40,107 nt of DNA from Undibacterium sp. (GCA_030645915.1 JAUSNO010000008.1:1-40107); one strand, 5' to 3'; shown: positions 1 through 8,746, counted from the first letter of the stretch. The notes: generated by a model from the sequence alone, not told the origin. Made by a program: numbers and translations.

Positions 1-19
1 TGATATTTTTTAAGTTTAA

Positions 20-41
20 CCAAATGACCTAGATCATTTGG
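20..41. repeat. Short perfect inverted repeat
   Basis: Arms CCAAATGA and TCATTTGG pair perfectly over 8 bp around a 6-base centre (CCTAGA). No T-run follows on either strand, so it is not a convincing intrinsic terminator. It lies 43 bases past the end of the small minus-strand frame at 85-357 and could be an operator or an mRNA 3' hairpin. Confidence 0.3.
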
Positions 42-84
42 CCGCGCTCTTTATCAAGTGCCCACATTTATTGACTGTTAATTG

Positions 85-357
85 TTAAAGATCTGTATTC
101 TTTCTTACCCACTTGGCTATCGATGCATCCTGAGACACTTCTGACCACTTCGTGTTTTCCGCTTCGCTGCAAATCGTTTTGTTTGTCAGCACCAGAGAGA
201 TGAGATTATGAAGCACTTTTTTATTTCCGTCAACCCCCTCTTTCTTTTCTGCCAAATCCCTTAACCGCTGATTCGACTTCCTGAAGGTGTTTCCGCTTGC
301 GCTGCATGCTTTCTTCTTTACTTCTTTTCCCGTCTTCTTCAACGGGAGGCGAATCAT
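85..357 (-). CDS. Small basic hypothetical protein (90 aa)
   Basis: I do not recognise this protein. The frame starts with ATG and encodes 90 residues. The N-terminal half is very rich in Lys/Arg (KKTGKEVKKK and similar) and the C-terminal half is more acidic and probably helical, ending WVRKNTDL. There is no signal peptide or membrane segment. A GGAG lies about 13 bases upstream of the ATG, which is too far for a good ribosome site. It stands alone, divergent from the M13 peptidase gene. It could be a real small protein or a chance frame in AT-rich DNA. Length and plausible amino-acid composition are the only support. Confidence 0.35.
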   Translation of the reverse strand: MIRLPLKKTGKEVKKKACSASGNTFRKSNQRLRDLAEKKEGVDGNKKVLHNLISLVLTNKTICSEAENTKWSEVSQDASIAKWVRKNTDL

Positions 358-604
358 AGCAAAACCAGTACTCCATTGGCAAGCAGTTTTTGGATAAATA
401 ATTTATTTATTACATTCGCATTTACCCATTTTATTAGCGCCTCATTGTCGATTTAAAGAATTCGATATTAATAAGAACTCTTTTACACAACAAGTGTCCA
501 TAAAAGGTTGAAATTCATTCTCAACTTTTTAAAAACTAGTAACATTAGTCGCCGACCATTTTGGCACATTAAAAAAGCAATTCAATTCTATCAGGAGAGC
601 ATTA
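358..604. other. AT-rich intergenic region upstream of the M13 peptidase gene
   Basis: No coding frame of note is seen in these 247 bases. The region is AT-rich and carries a short imperfect dyad near 509-527 (GTTGA ... TCAAC). The only site I can assign firmly is the Shine-Dalgarno AGGAG at 593-597, seven bases ahead of the GTG start at 605. A promoter must lie here, but no hexamer pair stands out. Confidence 0.5.
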
Positions 605-2665
605 GTGAAAGCCCCCATTTTTAGCGCTATCGCGCTTATGTTTATAGGCGCCACAAGCACCTACGCTGCCGAACCAATCAAGACGGTGACCTCATCCGCA
701 CCTAAAGTTTTATTATCAGGCATAGACAGCAAGCACAACGATGCCAGCATCAAGGCGCAAGATGATTTCTACCGCCATGTCAATGGAAAATGGTTAAAAG
801 CAAGTAATATTCCAGCCGACAAATCCTCCGCTGGTGCGTTTATGGATTTGCGTGAAGCAACGATTCCACGTCTTCACGCAATTACCGAGGCACTCGCCAA
901 ACAGCACCCCAAGCCCGGCTCGGATGCGCAAAAAATTTCCGATTTGTATTCCAGCTTTATGGATACAGCCAGGATCGGGGCGCTCGGCTTAAAACCACTG
1001 GAAAGTGATTTCGCAAAAGTAAGCGCGTTAAGTGACAAAAAACAAATTCCGGCATTTATCGCCTATCTGAACCTGGTCAGTGTTGGTGCGCCGTTTGATA
1101 TAGGCATACATCAAGATAATAAGGATTCAACCAAATACGTGCTTGACGTAGTCCAATCCGGACTGGGCATGCCTGACCGCGATTATTACCTGAACAACGA
1201 AGACGCAAAACTCAAAGACACGCGCGCCAAGTATCTCAAGCACATAGAGAAAATGTTCGCATTAGCTGGCGATAAGGATGCGACAAAAAACGCGACTGAT
1301 ATCTTAGCCTTAGAGACCGAGCTAGCCAAAGCACAGTGGACCAAGGTCGAACTGCGCGACCCAATCAAAGCATATAACAAGATCGACTTAAATAAACTCG
1401 ACTCCTTGACGCCGGGCTTCGATTGGATGAGCTATCTGAACGACTTGGGCGTATCTGGAAAACTGGACTCGCTCATGATTAGCCAACCCAGCTACCTCAC
1501 CGGCTTTAATAAGGTATTACAAGAGTCCTCGCTAGACACATGGAAAGCCTACTTCAGATGGCGCTTATTGAGTTCTGCAGCAACCCAACTGCCAAAAGCA
1601 TTTGATGATGAAAATTTTTCTTTTTATGGCACCACTTTAAGCGGCACACCAAGTCAGGAAGTACGCTGGAAGCGCGGCGTTCGTCTGGCAGATGCTGGCT
1701 TGGGCGAAAGCTTAGGCAAGCTGTATGTTGAAAAACATTTTCCAGCACAAAACAAAGTCAAGATGGAAAAACTGGTCAGCAATCTTTTGCTCGCTTACAA
1801 ACAAAGTATAGATACGCTTGATTGGATGAGTACTGAAACAAAAAAAGAAGCGCAGGCAAAACTCGCCACTTTCACCCCAAAGATTGGTTACCCGAATAAA
1901 TGGCGTGACTATTCCAATCTCACCATCACTAAAGGCGACGCCCTTGGAAATTTGCGCAACACCCGCATGTTTGCCAGCAAAGTTGAGCTAAGCAAACTTG
2001 GCAAGCCTATCGATCGCGAAGAATGGGGTATGACGCCACAGACGGTTAATGCTTACTACAATCCGGAAATGAACGAAATAGTGTTCCCGGCAGCAATTTT
2101 ACAGGCGCCGTTCTTTGATGCAAAAGCGGATGACGCGGTAAATTACGGCGGTATCGGCGCAGTCATCGGCCATGAAATCAGCCATGGTTTCGATGATCAA
2201 GGTGCGCAATACGATGGCAAAGGGAACTTACGCGACTGGTGGACCAAGGAGGATCATGAGAAGTTTGCCGTAAAAACTGCGGCCTTGGTCAAGCAATACG
2301 GTGCATTCAGCCCAATTCCAGGCTACTTCGTGAATGGAGAACTCACCTTGGGTGAAAACATCGCCGACAATTCCGGTCTGGCAATTGCTTACAAAGCCTA
2401 CAAACTTTCATTAGGTGGAAAACCAGCACCAGTCATCAGTGGATTAACTGGCGATCAGCGCTTCTTCATGGGCTTTGCCCAGGTATGGCGTGGCAAGATG
2501 CGCGATGCAACCATGATTGTGCGTTTAAAAACCGACCCGCACTCCCCCGGAGAAATCCGCGCCAATGGCACACTTAGAAACATGTCTGGCTTCTATGAAT
2601 CCTATGGCGTAAAAGAAGGCGACCAAATGTACCTGGCGCCTAAAGATCGCGTCTCAATCTGGTAA
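605..2665 (+). CDS. pepO: Secreted M13 family zinc metallopeptidase (PepO/neprilysin-like)
   Basis: This is a neprilysin-type (M13) zinc endopeptidase of 686 residues, the usual size for bacterial PepO-like enzymes, which cleave oligopeptides. The zinc site HEISH lies at residues 523-527, and the second-half motif ENIAD, carrying the third zinc ligand Glu584, at 584-588. Residues 1-21 form a typical signal peptide (short basic start, hydrophobic core, ending STYA before AEP), so the enzyme is probably periplasmic or lipid-free extracellular. The GTG start is supported by AGGAG seven bases upstream. The substrate cannot be told from sequence. It is a single-gene unit closed by a strong terminator and convergent with yoaA. 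The symbol is a family-level name. Confidence 0.93.
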   Translation: MKAPIFSAIALMFIGATSTYAAEPIKTVTSSAPKVLLSGIDSKHNDASIKAQDDFYRHVNGKWLKASNIPADKSSAGAFMDLREATIPRLHAITEALAKQHPKPGSDAQKISDLYSSFMDTARIGALGLKPLESDFAKVSALSDKKQIPAFIAYLNLVSVGAPFDIGIHQDNKDSTKYVLDVVQSGLGMPDRDYYLNNEDAKLKDTRAKYLKHIEKMFALAGDKDATKNATDILALETELAKAQWTKVELRDPIKAYNKIDLNKLDSLTPGFDWMSYLNDLGVSGKLDSLMISQPSYLTGFNKVLQESSLDTWKAYFRWRLLSSAATQLPKAFDDENFSFYGTTLSGTPSQEVRWKRGVRLADAGLGESLGKLYVEKHFPAQNKVKMEKLVSNLLLAYKQSIDTLDWMSTETKKEAQAKLATFTPKIGYPNKWRDYSNLTITKGDALGNLRNTRMFASKVELSKLGKPIDREEWGMTPQTVNAYYNPEMNEIVFPAAILQAPFFDAKADDAVNYGGIGAVIGHEISHGFDDQGAQYDGKGNLRDWWTKEDHEKFAVKTAALVKQYGAFSPIPGYFVNGELTLGENIADNSGLAIAYKAYKLSLGGKPAPVISGLTGDQRFFMGFAQVWRGKMRDATMIVRLKTDPHSPGEIRANGTLRNMSGFYESYGVKEGDQMYLAPKDRVSIW

Positions 2666-2681
2666 TACCACTAGTAAAAAC

Positions 2682-2712
2682 AAAAAAAGCCACGCTGATC
2701 GTGGCTTTTTTA
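2682..2712. terminator. Intrinsic terminator between pepO and yoaA
   Basis: The stem AGCCAC/GTGGCT (2688-2693 with 2701-2706) has a 7-base loop. It is flanked by a run of A on the left and a run of T on the right, so it can act in both directions. It lies 16 bases after the pepO stop. The yoaA stop at 2820 is about 108 bases away on the other side. Confidence 0.85.
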
Positions 2713-2819
2713 TTGTTCTTGGCATTAGGTTTTAAATATACTCCCTATTTTTCTTATAAAAAAAATCAAATAACGCATGTATATGCAGCGACACACAAAA
2801 ATACTAGGGAGCAGTATAG

Positions 2820-4835
2820 CTATTCAGGCGCAGACCGAGACATGCTCAATCCAGCAAAAAACTGGACGACGGCATCGAGCTCTCGGGTGCGAGTAAATGC
2901 GGGCAAGCTTTGCCAGATCCGTTTTCCGTAAGGTTTGGAAATCAGACGCGGATCACAAATCATCAGGACGCCTTTATCCATCTCATCGCGAATCAAACGC
3001 CCGGCACCCTGCTTTAGATTGATGATAGCCTCAGGCAACTGATGATGCACAAAGCCATTTAATCCCTTTTTCTCCATCGCCTCGATACGTGCGGCCAAAA
3101 CCGGGTCGTCTGGCGGCGCAAAAGGAAGTTTATCAATAATCACCAGTGATAAGGCATCGCCGCGCACGTCTACGCCCTCCCAAAAACTTTGACTACCAAT
3201 CAGCACGCCGTTACCGGCAGCGCGGAATCGCCCCAGCAATTCAGTACGACCAGCATCGCCTTGCACAAACAGCGGGAAAGGTAACTCACGCTTTTGAAAC
3301 TCGTCACGCAGTCTTTCAGCGCAATGCTTCACTGCCTTAATCGTCGTACAAAGCAAAAAAGTCCGTCCGCCTGCCGCTTCGATCACTGGCAACGCGGCAT
3401 CTACTACCGCATCTGTATATTCTCTTGAATTCGGCTGCGGCATGCCATTTGGCACGTACAGCAAACCTTGCTCCGGATAGTTGAAAGGGCTAGGCCAGGT
3501 TCTGGCTGGCTCGTCCCACAAGCCCATTTGCGAAACATAATGTGTGAAGTCATTTTTGACCGCCATGGTCGCCGATGTAAAAATCCAGGTGCGTGGCACA
3601 CCTTCCCGTTGCTTATTGAAAATAGGGGCGATAGACAACGGCGTCTTGTGCAATTGAAGCGAAGTGGAATATGCCTCTACCCACAAGACACATTCCGGTT
3701 TGCCGGCAGAATCTTTTTTATTGAGATCAAGCTCTTTCCAGTCGTGCAATTGATTATTCAAATCAATAGCGCGAACACGACATTGTTCCAGTGTCTCAGC
3801 ACGTTCCGCTTGCTTTTCCAAAACAACGATCATTTCATCCATCGTGTCTTTAAGCGTTTCCAGCGCAGGAAAAAATGGACTCGATTCAGCGATTTGCATC
3901 AAAGATAAACGGATGGAATCCTGAGGAAAAGTCAACCGCAAATCGCGCGCAGCACGCTCAACCGGTGCCACCAGCTTCGCCCACTCGGCACCATCTCTGG
4001 CATGTGACAGTCCTTCTGCCAATACATCACGGCATAATTCCAAAATTTGGGAGGTAGAAACTGTGTCGCCAAAAAACAAGGTGGCCGTATCAGGTAATTG
4101 ATGCGCCTCATCAAAAATAACGGTGTTGGCAGACGGCAGCAATTCTGCGATGCCGGTATCCTTCAAGGCCAGATCGGCAAAAAACAAATGATGATTCACT
4201 ACCACTACATCAGCCTGCTGCGCCTCTTTACGCGCCTTCATGACAAAACAATCCTGATAGTACTGACATTCAGAGCCCATGCAGGTATCTTTGGTCGAAG
4301 TAACCAAATTCCATACCAACGCTGTCTCTGGCACCCTTGCAAGCTCCGCCTTATCGCCGGTGCTGGTAGTTTTCATGAATCGAGAAATATCACGCAAATA
4401 GCCGACATCTTCACGCGAAGTCAGCCGTCCATTTTGTAAGGTTCTTTCGAGATGAAAATGGCAAAGATAGTTGGAGCGCCCTTTCAGCAAAGCCACCGAA
4501 ACTGGCGCTTTCAAGACTTTTTTTATCGTCGGAATATCATGCAGAAAAAGTTGATCCTGCAAATTTTTTGTACCGGTCGAGATAATCACTTTACCGCCCC
4601 ACAGCAAGGCAGGCGTCAAGTATGCATAAGTTTTCCCTGTACCCGTTCCCGCCTCCGCCAGCAGGGTTTTTTGTCCATCAATAGCGGCAGCAATCGCTTT
4701 TGCCATTTCTGTCTGCGAGCTGCGTGGACTATATCCTTTTATTGACGCACTTAATGCTCCGGACAATCCGAAAATGCGCTCAACTTCTTCATCATGAACG
4801 CCAGCAATGTTTGGTTCTTGTATTTTTTCGTTCAA
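2820..4835 (-). CDS. yoaA: YoaA/DinG-type ATP-dependent DNA helicase with Fe-S cluster
   Basis: This is a superfamily 2 Rad3/XPD-like 5'-3' DNA helicase of 671 residues, close in length and sequence to E. coli YoaA, which helps in DNA damage tolerance. Walker A AGTGTGKT is at residues 62-69 and the DEAH box at 242-245. The four Fe-S cluster cysteines are C125, C185, C190 and C196. Near the C-terminus are SFWEGVDVRGD and the motif VI stretch QGAGRLIRDE. The frame begins with TTG at 4835 and no Shine-Dalgarno is seen. An in-frame ATT sits directly before it, in the same GTACCT-ATT context as the FimV-like gene. The first 25-30 residues are poorly constrained, so the exact start is uncertain. 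It is monocistronic and convergent with pepO. Confidence 0.94.
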   Translation of the reverse strand: MNEKIQEPNIAGVHDEEVERIFGLSGALSASIKGYSPRSSQTEMAKAIAAAIDGQKTLLAEAGTGTGKTYAYLTPALLWGGKVIISTGTKNLQDQLFLHDIPTIKKVLKAPVSVALLKGRSNYLCHFHLERTLQNGRLTSREDVGYLRDISRFMKTTSTGDKAELARVPETALVWNLVTSTKDTCMGSECQYYQDCFVMKARKEAQQADVVVVNHHLFFADLALKDTGIAELLPSANTVIFDEAHQLPDTATLFFGDTVSTSQILELCRDVLAEGLSHARDGAEWAKLVAPVERAARDLRLTFPQDSIRLSLMQIAESSPFFPALETLKDTMDEMIVVLEKQAERAETLEQCRVRAIDLNNQLHDWKELDLNKKDSAGKPECVLWVEAYSTSLQLHKTPLSIAPIFNKQREGVPRTWIFTSATMAVKNDFTHYVSQMGLWDEPARTWPSPFNYPEQGLLYVPNGMPQPNSREYTDAVVDAALPVIEAAGGRTFLLCTTIKAVKHCAERLRDEFQKRELPFPLFVQGDAGRTELLGRFRAAGNGVLIGSQSFWEGVDVRGDALSLVIIDKLPFAPPDDPVLAARIEAMEKKGLNGFVHHQLPEAIINLKQGAGRLIRDEMDKGVLMICDPRLISKPYGKRIWQSLPAFTRTRELDAVVQFFAGLSMSRSAPE

Positions 4836-4907
4836 AATAGGTACGCAATTATGTGCAACAAAATGTAAAAGTTTTGACGATTAGTATCGCCATCAAAAGC
4901 TGGGGAA

Positions 4908-5108
4908 TTACGCAGGAACATCGGGCATCATTTGCATTTTCAACAAGGTAATATGATCTTTTAGCTGTAATTTCCGTTTTTTCAAGCGTCGCAGCTGCAA
5001 TTCATCATGATTAACATCCCTAACTAAGGTATCAATGACCACATCCAGATCTCGATGCTCGACTTCCAACTCGATAATGCGCTGTTGTATTTGTAATGGA
5101 TGGCTCAT
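4908..5108 (-). CDS. YdcH family (DUF465) small coiled-coil protein
   Basis: This 66-residue, highly charged, all-helical protein has the DUF465/YdcH pattern: a LEVEHRDLD stretch in the first helix and a basic RRLKKRKLQLKDHI stretch in the second, forming an antiparallel helical hairpin. Length is typical for the family. The family's biochemical role is not established. It starts with ATG at 5108 without a clear ribosome site. It lies 72 bases upstream of yoaA on the same strand, so the two could be cotranscribed, and it is divergent from the PP2C phosphatase gene with only 84 bases between them. Confidence 0.85.
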   Translation of the reverse strand: MSHPLQIQQRIIELEVEHRDLDVVIDTLVRDVNHDELQLRRLKKRKLQLKDHITLLKMQMMPDVPA

Positions 5109-5192
5109 AGTCGTCTGGTTAGAGGTAAAATGAAATTAATTTAAACAATAGAATTAATGGGAATATCTCATTAGTTTAATCTACCGAGACGT

Positions 5193-5993
5193 ATGAGCCA
5201 ATACAAGATCGAAGCCGGTACCGCACAGCACATAGGTGATCGGAAAGAGCAACAAGATAGAGCTGCTCTTTTCGCCGCACCTCACGCCCCCGGATACATG
5301 ATGGCAATAGTGGCCGATGGAATGGGCGGAAAAAGCGGAGGAGCAATGGCCGCCGAGCAGGTAATTCGAACTGCAAAGATGTTGTTTGATGAATTCTATC
5401 CGGGAAACGATGTTAAATCATTGCTTGAAACAATAGTCAACGAATCACATACCGTAATTAAATTAGCAGGGATTTCTGCAGAAAAGGAACCTCACAGCAC
5501 TTTTGTTGCACTCGTCATTACACCACATAAAGAAGCTATTTGGGCTTACGCAGGAGATTCTCGTCTATACCGTTTCAGCGGACCTAACTTTATTGAAAAA
5601 ACAAAAGATCATTCTTATGTTGAGAAATTAGTTGACGAAGGGAAAATAACCGCTGAAGAGGCAAAAACCCATCGCATGTCAAATATTCTGGTGAATGTAC
5701 TTGGTTCCAGTAGTGCCGCACCTTACATTTCTTTCGGCTCGCATAGCGGGCTAAAAGCAACTGATTCTTTTCTTCTTTGTTCTGATGGTCTTTGGCACTA
5801 TTTTTCTGATGCTGAAATATCTGCTGCGGTGGCGGCAAATACACCAAGGCAAGCATCGGAGTTACTAATTCGAAAAGCGCGAGAAAGGGCAAACTCCCAT
5901 GGAGACAACTGCACATTTGCCATTGTCAAACTGGTTAAACCTCCACCAGAGCAAAAGAACTATGTCGTCGAAAAAATGCGTCGAGCGATCTAA
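5193..5993 (+). CDS. PP2C-type protein serine/threonine phosphatase
   Basis: This 266-residue single-domain PPM/PP2C phosphatase is of the Stp1 bacterial type and dephosphorylates Ser/Thr phosphoproteins using two or more Mn/Mg ions. The metal-binding residues are in place: an early Asp (D22 in the GDRKEQQD stretch) and DGMGG at 42-46. Further on are the AGDSRLYRF motif, the KDHSYVEKLVDEGKI flap region, the SDGLW motif and the terminal DNCTFAIV. There is no membrane segment or extra sensor domain, so it is probably cytoplasmic. The usual partner kinase is not adjacent; the only Ser/Thr kinase domain in the window is in the protein at 33147. A terminator follows closely. Confidence 0.92.
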   Translation: MSQYKIEAGTAQHIGDRKEQQDRAALFAAPHAPGYMMAIVADGMGGKSGGAMAAEQVIRTAKMLFDEFYPGNDVKSLLETIVNESHTVIKLAGISAEKEPHSTFVALVITPHKEAIWAYAGDSRLYRFSGPNFIEKTKDHSYVEKLVDEGKITAEEAKTHRMSNILVNVLGSSSAAPYISFGSHSGLKATDSFLLCSDGLWHYFSDAEISAAVAANTPRQASELLIRKARERANSHGDNCTFAIVKLVKPPPEQKNYVVEKMRRAI

Positions 5994-6023
5994 ACTGCAG
6001 TATTCGATACTATAGTTGTGAAT

Positions 6024-6056
6024 AAAAAAAGAGTCGCTTTTGACTCTTTTTTATTT
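6024..6056. terminator. Intrinsic terminator between the PP2C and GST genes
   Basis: The stem GAGTC/GACTC (6031-6035 with 6042-6046) is extended by A/T pairs, with A-rich sequence to the left and a T-run to the right. It suits both the PP2C transcript and the convergent fimV-like/GST transcript. Confidence 0.8.
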
Positions 6057-6099
6057 TCCCGATGAAAAAAATCATCCGTTTGAATGTTTACCACGATGA

Positions 6100-6753
6100 T
6101 TACACCTGCTTCATTTTATTTGCCATTAAAACCTGGTTTGCCTTCCGATCAGCGTTGATTTTTTGCATTGATGGACGATCTCCCATCATCTTCAAATAAT
6201 CTCTTACAGGCAAATTATCTAAAAAATCACGGCCGAAAATAGCTTTTGTCGCCATCGAGATCAAGGGTAAATGCACGACGGCAGCGCAATCGGCCATAGT
6301 CATCTCCTCCCCCGCCACAAAAGGAGAGAATTGAACCATATCACTAAAGGCCTTGACATTCCTGACCAATAATTTTTCAGCTTTAGCCTTAACATCATCC
6401 GTTACTCTGCCGCCAAAAAATGCTTCTGCATACAATTCACGAGCGACTAACTCAAGATGCAACTCCAAAAATGTAATCAACTCTCGGTTCTGTGCCGCCT
6501 TATAAGGATCTTCTGGGAATAATGGATGTAATGGATATTTATCATCCAGATACTCCAGAATAACTTGGGACTCACACAAACTTCCGTATTCAGTCTCAAT
6601 GTAGGGAATTTTTCCAAGAGGAGAATGAAGTAAAAGGTTTGGAGACCTGTCAGCCCAGACCAACACCTCTTCAAAAACAATCTCCTTCTCGATCAATGCC
6701 AATTTAACTTTGTTGTAATAATTGCTTATTGCAAAACCGCATAGTTTAATCAT
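6100..6753 (-). CDS. Glutathione S-transferase family protein
   Basis: This 217-residue cytosolic GST-fold protein has an N-terminal thioredoxin-like domain (residues 1-75) with the conserved cis-proline in GKIPYIE (P50) and the glutathione-contacting ES pair (E61-S62). An all-helical C-terminal domain follows, with the MTMADCAAVVHLPL stretch typical of the capping helix. The exact substrate or class cannot be assigned. ATG at 6753 is preceded by GGAAG. It lies 21 bases after the FimV-like gene on the same strand, so the two probably share a transcript, although no functional link is obvious. Confidence 0.9.
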   Translation of the reverse strand: MIKLCGFAISNYYNKVKLALIEKEIVFEEVLVWADRSPNLLLHSPLGKIPYIETEYGSLCESQVILEYLDDKYPLHPLFPEDPYKAAQNRELITFLELHLELVARELYAEAFFGGRVTDDVKAKAEKLLVRNVKAFSDMVQFSPFVAGEEMTMADCAAVVHLPLISMATKAIFGRDFLDNLPVRDYLKMMGDRPSMQKINADRKANQVLMANKMKQV

Positions 6754-6774
6754 CTCATCACTTCCGAAAAAAAC

Positions 6775-8700
6775 TTATTCTTTTGGGTTCGATATTTTGG
6801 GAAAATCAATTACTTCAAACTCAATCATACTTAAATCAGACCCGCTACTTGACTCAGTCAGATTTTGATTGTGATTGTGATTGTGATTGTGAGCTGCGCC
6901 ATCGTTCAATTCTTTCTGACCATAAACAACAGGGCCCTCAATAGAGGCAACCCTCTCCAATTCATGCGCAATGGAAATCAACAATAAAATATCGCGGTAG
7001 ACGGGTAATTCGAACCCTGTACGTTTACCTTCTCTATCATCAACGAGTAAACTCTCAAGGAAAGGAATTATTTCATTTCCGTTCCAAGTTCGGCATATAC
7101 GCTCGATTAGATGCGGATAATCTTCCAGTTGCAAAACGCCTTGTAGTTGTAGCTCATTCTCATACTCAGGAACTTTTGCATTAAAGAAAGTGACGAATCT
7201 ATCTCTTAGATCGTCATACTTAGGCCGATCTTTCACTAATCTATAAAGATCCAAAAGATAAAGCCATGGCACTGGTGAATCGGGATGAGCTACATTTGCT
7301 TGAGCATCCAGAATCTCTATCGCTCTTTGCGGGTCATTCACCGACATCCAAAATTCAGCCTCTTGGGTAATATCGGAAATCTCTTCCACTTTGACCGAAC
7401 TCCCGCGCGAAGAAAAGAAGTTAAAAGTACTACTATTCGTTTCTTCTAACGTTGGTGTCCGTGGCTTTGCAGCACTCTGATCAAACAATTTATTCGTATC
7501 GACTGCTGAGATTTCATCGCTGGTTATATCAGCATCTTCTGATGTGACCAGAGATGGCGGTCGATACATATCAGACAATACATCGTCATCTCTTGCGGCA
7601 CTAGGCTCATAGGATGCCTGAACATAGTCAACCATCTCTTCTATGCTCTTACGTCGGTCTGTTTCCTTTTTTTCTTGTCCCTGATCCCACCAGGACAATG
7701 CTGTTTTTTTCTGAACACGACGCACATAAACAGCCATTGCCAAAATTATCAAAAAACCAAACAACAATAACGACGCCAGGCTAATTATCCAATTACGCGA
7801 ATAACTATTTCGTCGAATTTCGTCGAGATTGGCTTTAGCTATTCTATTTTGATTTCTTAATTGAGCAGTCTCATCCAAAAGTTTCTGCATCTTCTTCTGT
7901 GCAAGTGCCTGCTCTGAACTCGCTAACAGCGCAGAATTTTCACCTTGTAGAATAGCCGCCATCTGCCTCTGTGCTGCGCGCAACTCGTCCATATTAGCCG
8001 AAATCTGTTGTTCAATCGGAGCTGAAGAAAGCGTATCACTCATTTTCAAACCGTGTGATTCAATAGAACTATCTTCAGATAACCTTAAGACGTCTTTTGA
8101 TGATTTTTCACGATTTATTGATTTTATTTTTTTTGGTGTTTTTGTGCTTACACGCTCTATAGAATTTTGATCGTTATTTCTACGCACAACTCTCTTATCG
8201 GTCTTTATATTGCGAGAAGTAACGATTGCGGTATCGATCGCGCTTATTGCAGTCTGCGAATTATCAGCAATACGTTTTACAACAACGTCTTCTTTTGCAG
8301 CAGAAAATGGAGAGTTTTTTTGAACTGCAGAAAGAAATTCAGGCGGATCTAAAAGAACCAAGAAATCTCTATGCAATTGAGTTTCACAACTTATATCAAT
8401 AGTAATCTTGATAGCAGGCTCATTTAGACCGAGACCGGTAGACATCGAGATCACTTTGTTTTGCGCTGTTTGAGTAACGACTACAGCGGCTTGAGCGAGA
8501 AAGGTACCCTCTGTCGTGGCAACTTTAGCTCGAATACACGAATGACTTACGTCACCGACATCAGAACCTATCAAGATAACATTGGCTTTTAAAGGTTGAC
8601 CAAGTCCAGATAACACCTTTAACTCACCCAAACCAAGCGCATGCGCAGGTAAAGCCGCGCCAAATATAAGTAGCTCAGCAAAGGCAAAACATAAAATCAA
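6775..8700 (-). CDS. FimV-like inner-membrane protein (probable AUU start upstream)
   Basis: The protein resembles FimV, which organises type IV pilus and polar machinery. After the signal sequence comes the FimV N-terminal region (LGLGELKVLSGLGQPLKA, from about residue 22). Then follow a low-complexity basic linker, a coiled coil around residues 235-300, one membrane segment near 305-330, and an acidic cytoplasmic part with a TPR-like region (EFWMSVNDPQRAIEILDAQ). A His-Asn repeat lies near the C-terminus. The coordinates use the TTG at 8700, the only standard start. That start has no ribosome site and leaves the signal peptide without its basic end. An AUU at 8718-8724 behind GAGG adds Ile, Phe, Gln and two Arg and is more likely. 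It heads a two-gene unit with the GST. Confidence 0.8.
   Translation of the reverse strand: MILCFAFAELLIFGAALPAHALGLGELKVLSGLGQPLKANVILIGSDVGDVSHSCIRAKVATTEGTFLAQAAVVVTQTAQNKVISMSTGLGLNEPAIKITIDISCETQLHRDFLVLLDPPEFLSAVQKNSPFSAAKEDVVVKRIADNSQTAISAIDTAIVTSRNIKTDKRVVRRNNDQNSIERVSTKTPKKIKSINREKSSKDVLRLSEDSSIESHGLKMSDTLSSAPIEQQISANMDELRAAQRQMAAILQGENSALLASSEQALAQKKMQKLLDETAQLRNQNRIAKANLDEIRRNSYSRNWIISLASLLLFGFLIILAMAVYVRRVQKKTALSWWDQGQEKKETDRRKSIEEMVDYVQASYEPSAARDDDVLSDMYRPPSLVTSEDADITSDEISAVDTNKLFDQSAAKPRTPTLEETNSSTFNFFSSRGSSVKVEEISDITQEAEFWMSVNDPQRAIEILDAQANVAHPDSPVPWLYLLDLYRLVKDRPKYDDLRDRFVTFFNAKVPEYENELQLQGVLQLEDYPHLIERICRTWNGNEIIPFLESLLVDDREGKRTGFELPVYRDILLLISIAHELERVASIEGPVVYGQKELNDGAAHNHNHNHNQNLTESSSGSDLSMIEFEVIDFPKISNPKE
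6861..6890. repeat. Hexanucleotide tandem repeat (GATTGT)
   Basis: Four perfect GATTGT copies (6867-6890) are preceded by one imperfect copy (GATTTT, 6861-6866), inside the FimV-like gene. On the coding strand it reads as alternating His-Asn codons ending Gln-Asn. Gain or loss of a unit keeps the frame and changes only the length of the HN tract. Confidence 0.9.
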
Positions 8701-8717
8701 TCGACGAATTTGAAAAA

Positions 8718-8746
8718 TAATAATAGGTACCTCAATATTCGTTCAT
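8718..8746 (-). promoter_or_regulatory. Translation-initiation region of the FimV-like gene with AUU codons and a mini-ORF
   Basis: Read on the minus strand, an ATG at 8746 opens a four-codon frame (Met-Asn-Glu-Tyr) whose TGA stop (8734-8732) overlaps a GAGG ribosome site at 8733-8730. Three consecutive in-frame ATT codons follow (8724, 8721, 8718), at 5, 8 and 11 bases from the GAGG. The TTG start at 8700 is 29 bases away. The main frame is closed by a TGA at 8745-8743, so no in-frame ATG exists. Confidence 0.55.

Noticed and set aside
2701..2931. 76-codon plus-strand frame after pepO
   Set aside because: It begins inside the pepO terminator and runs into the yoaA 3' end on the other strand; no start signal.
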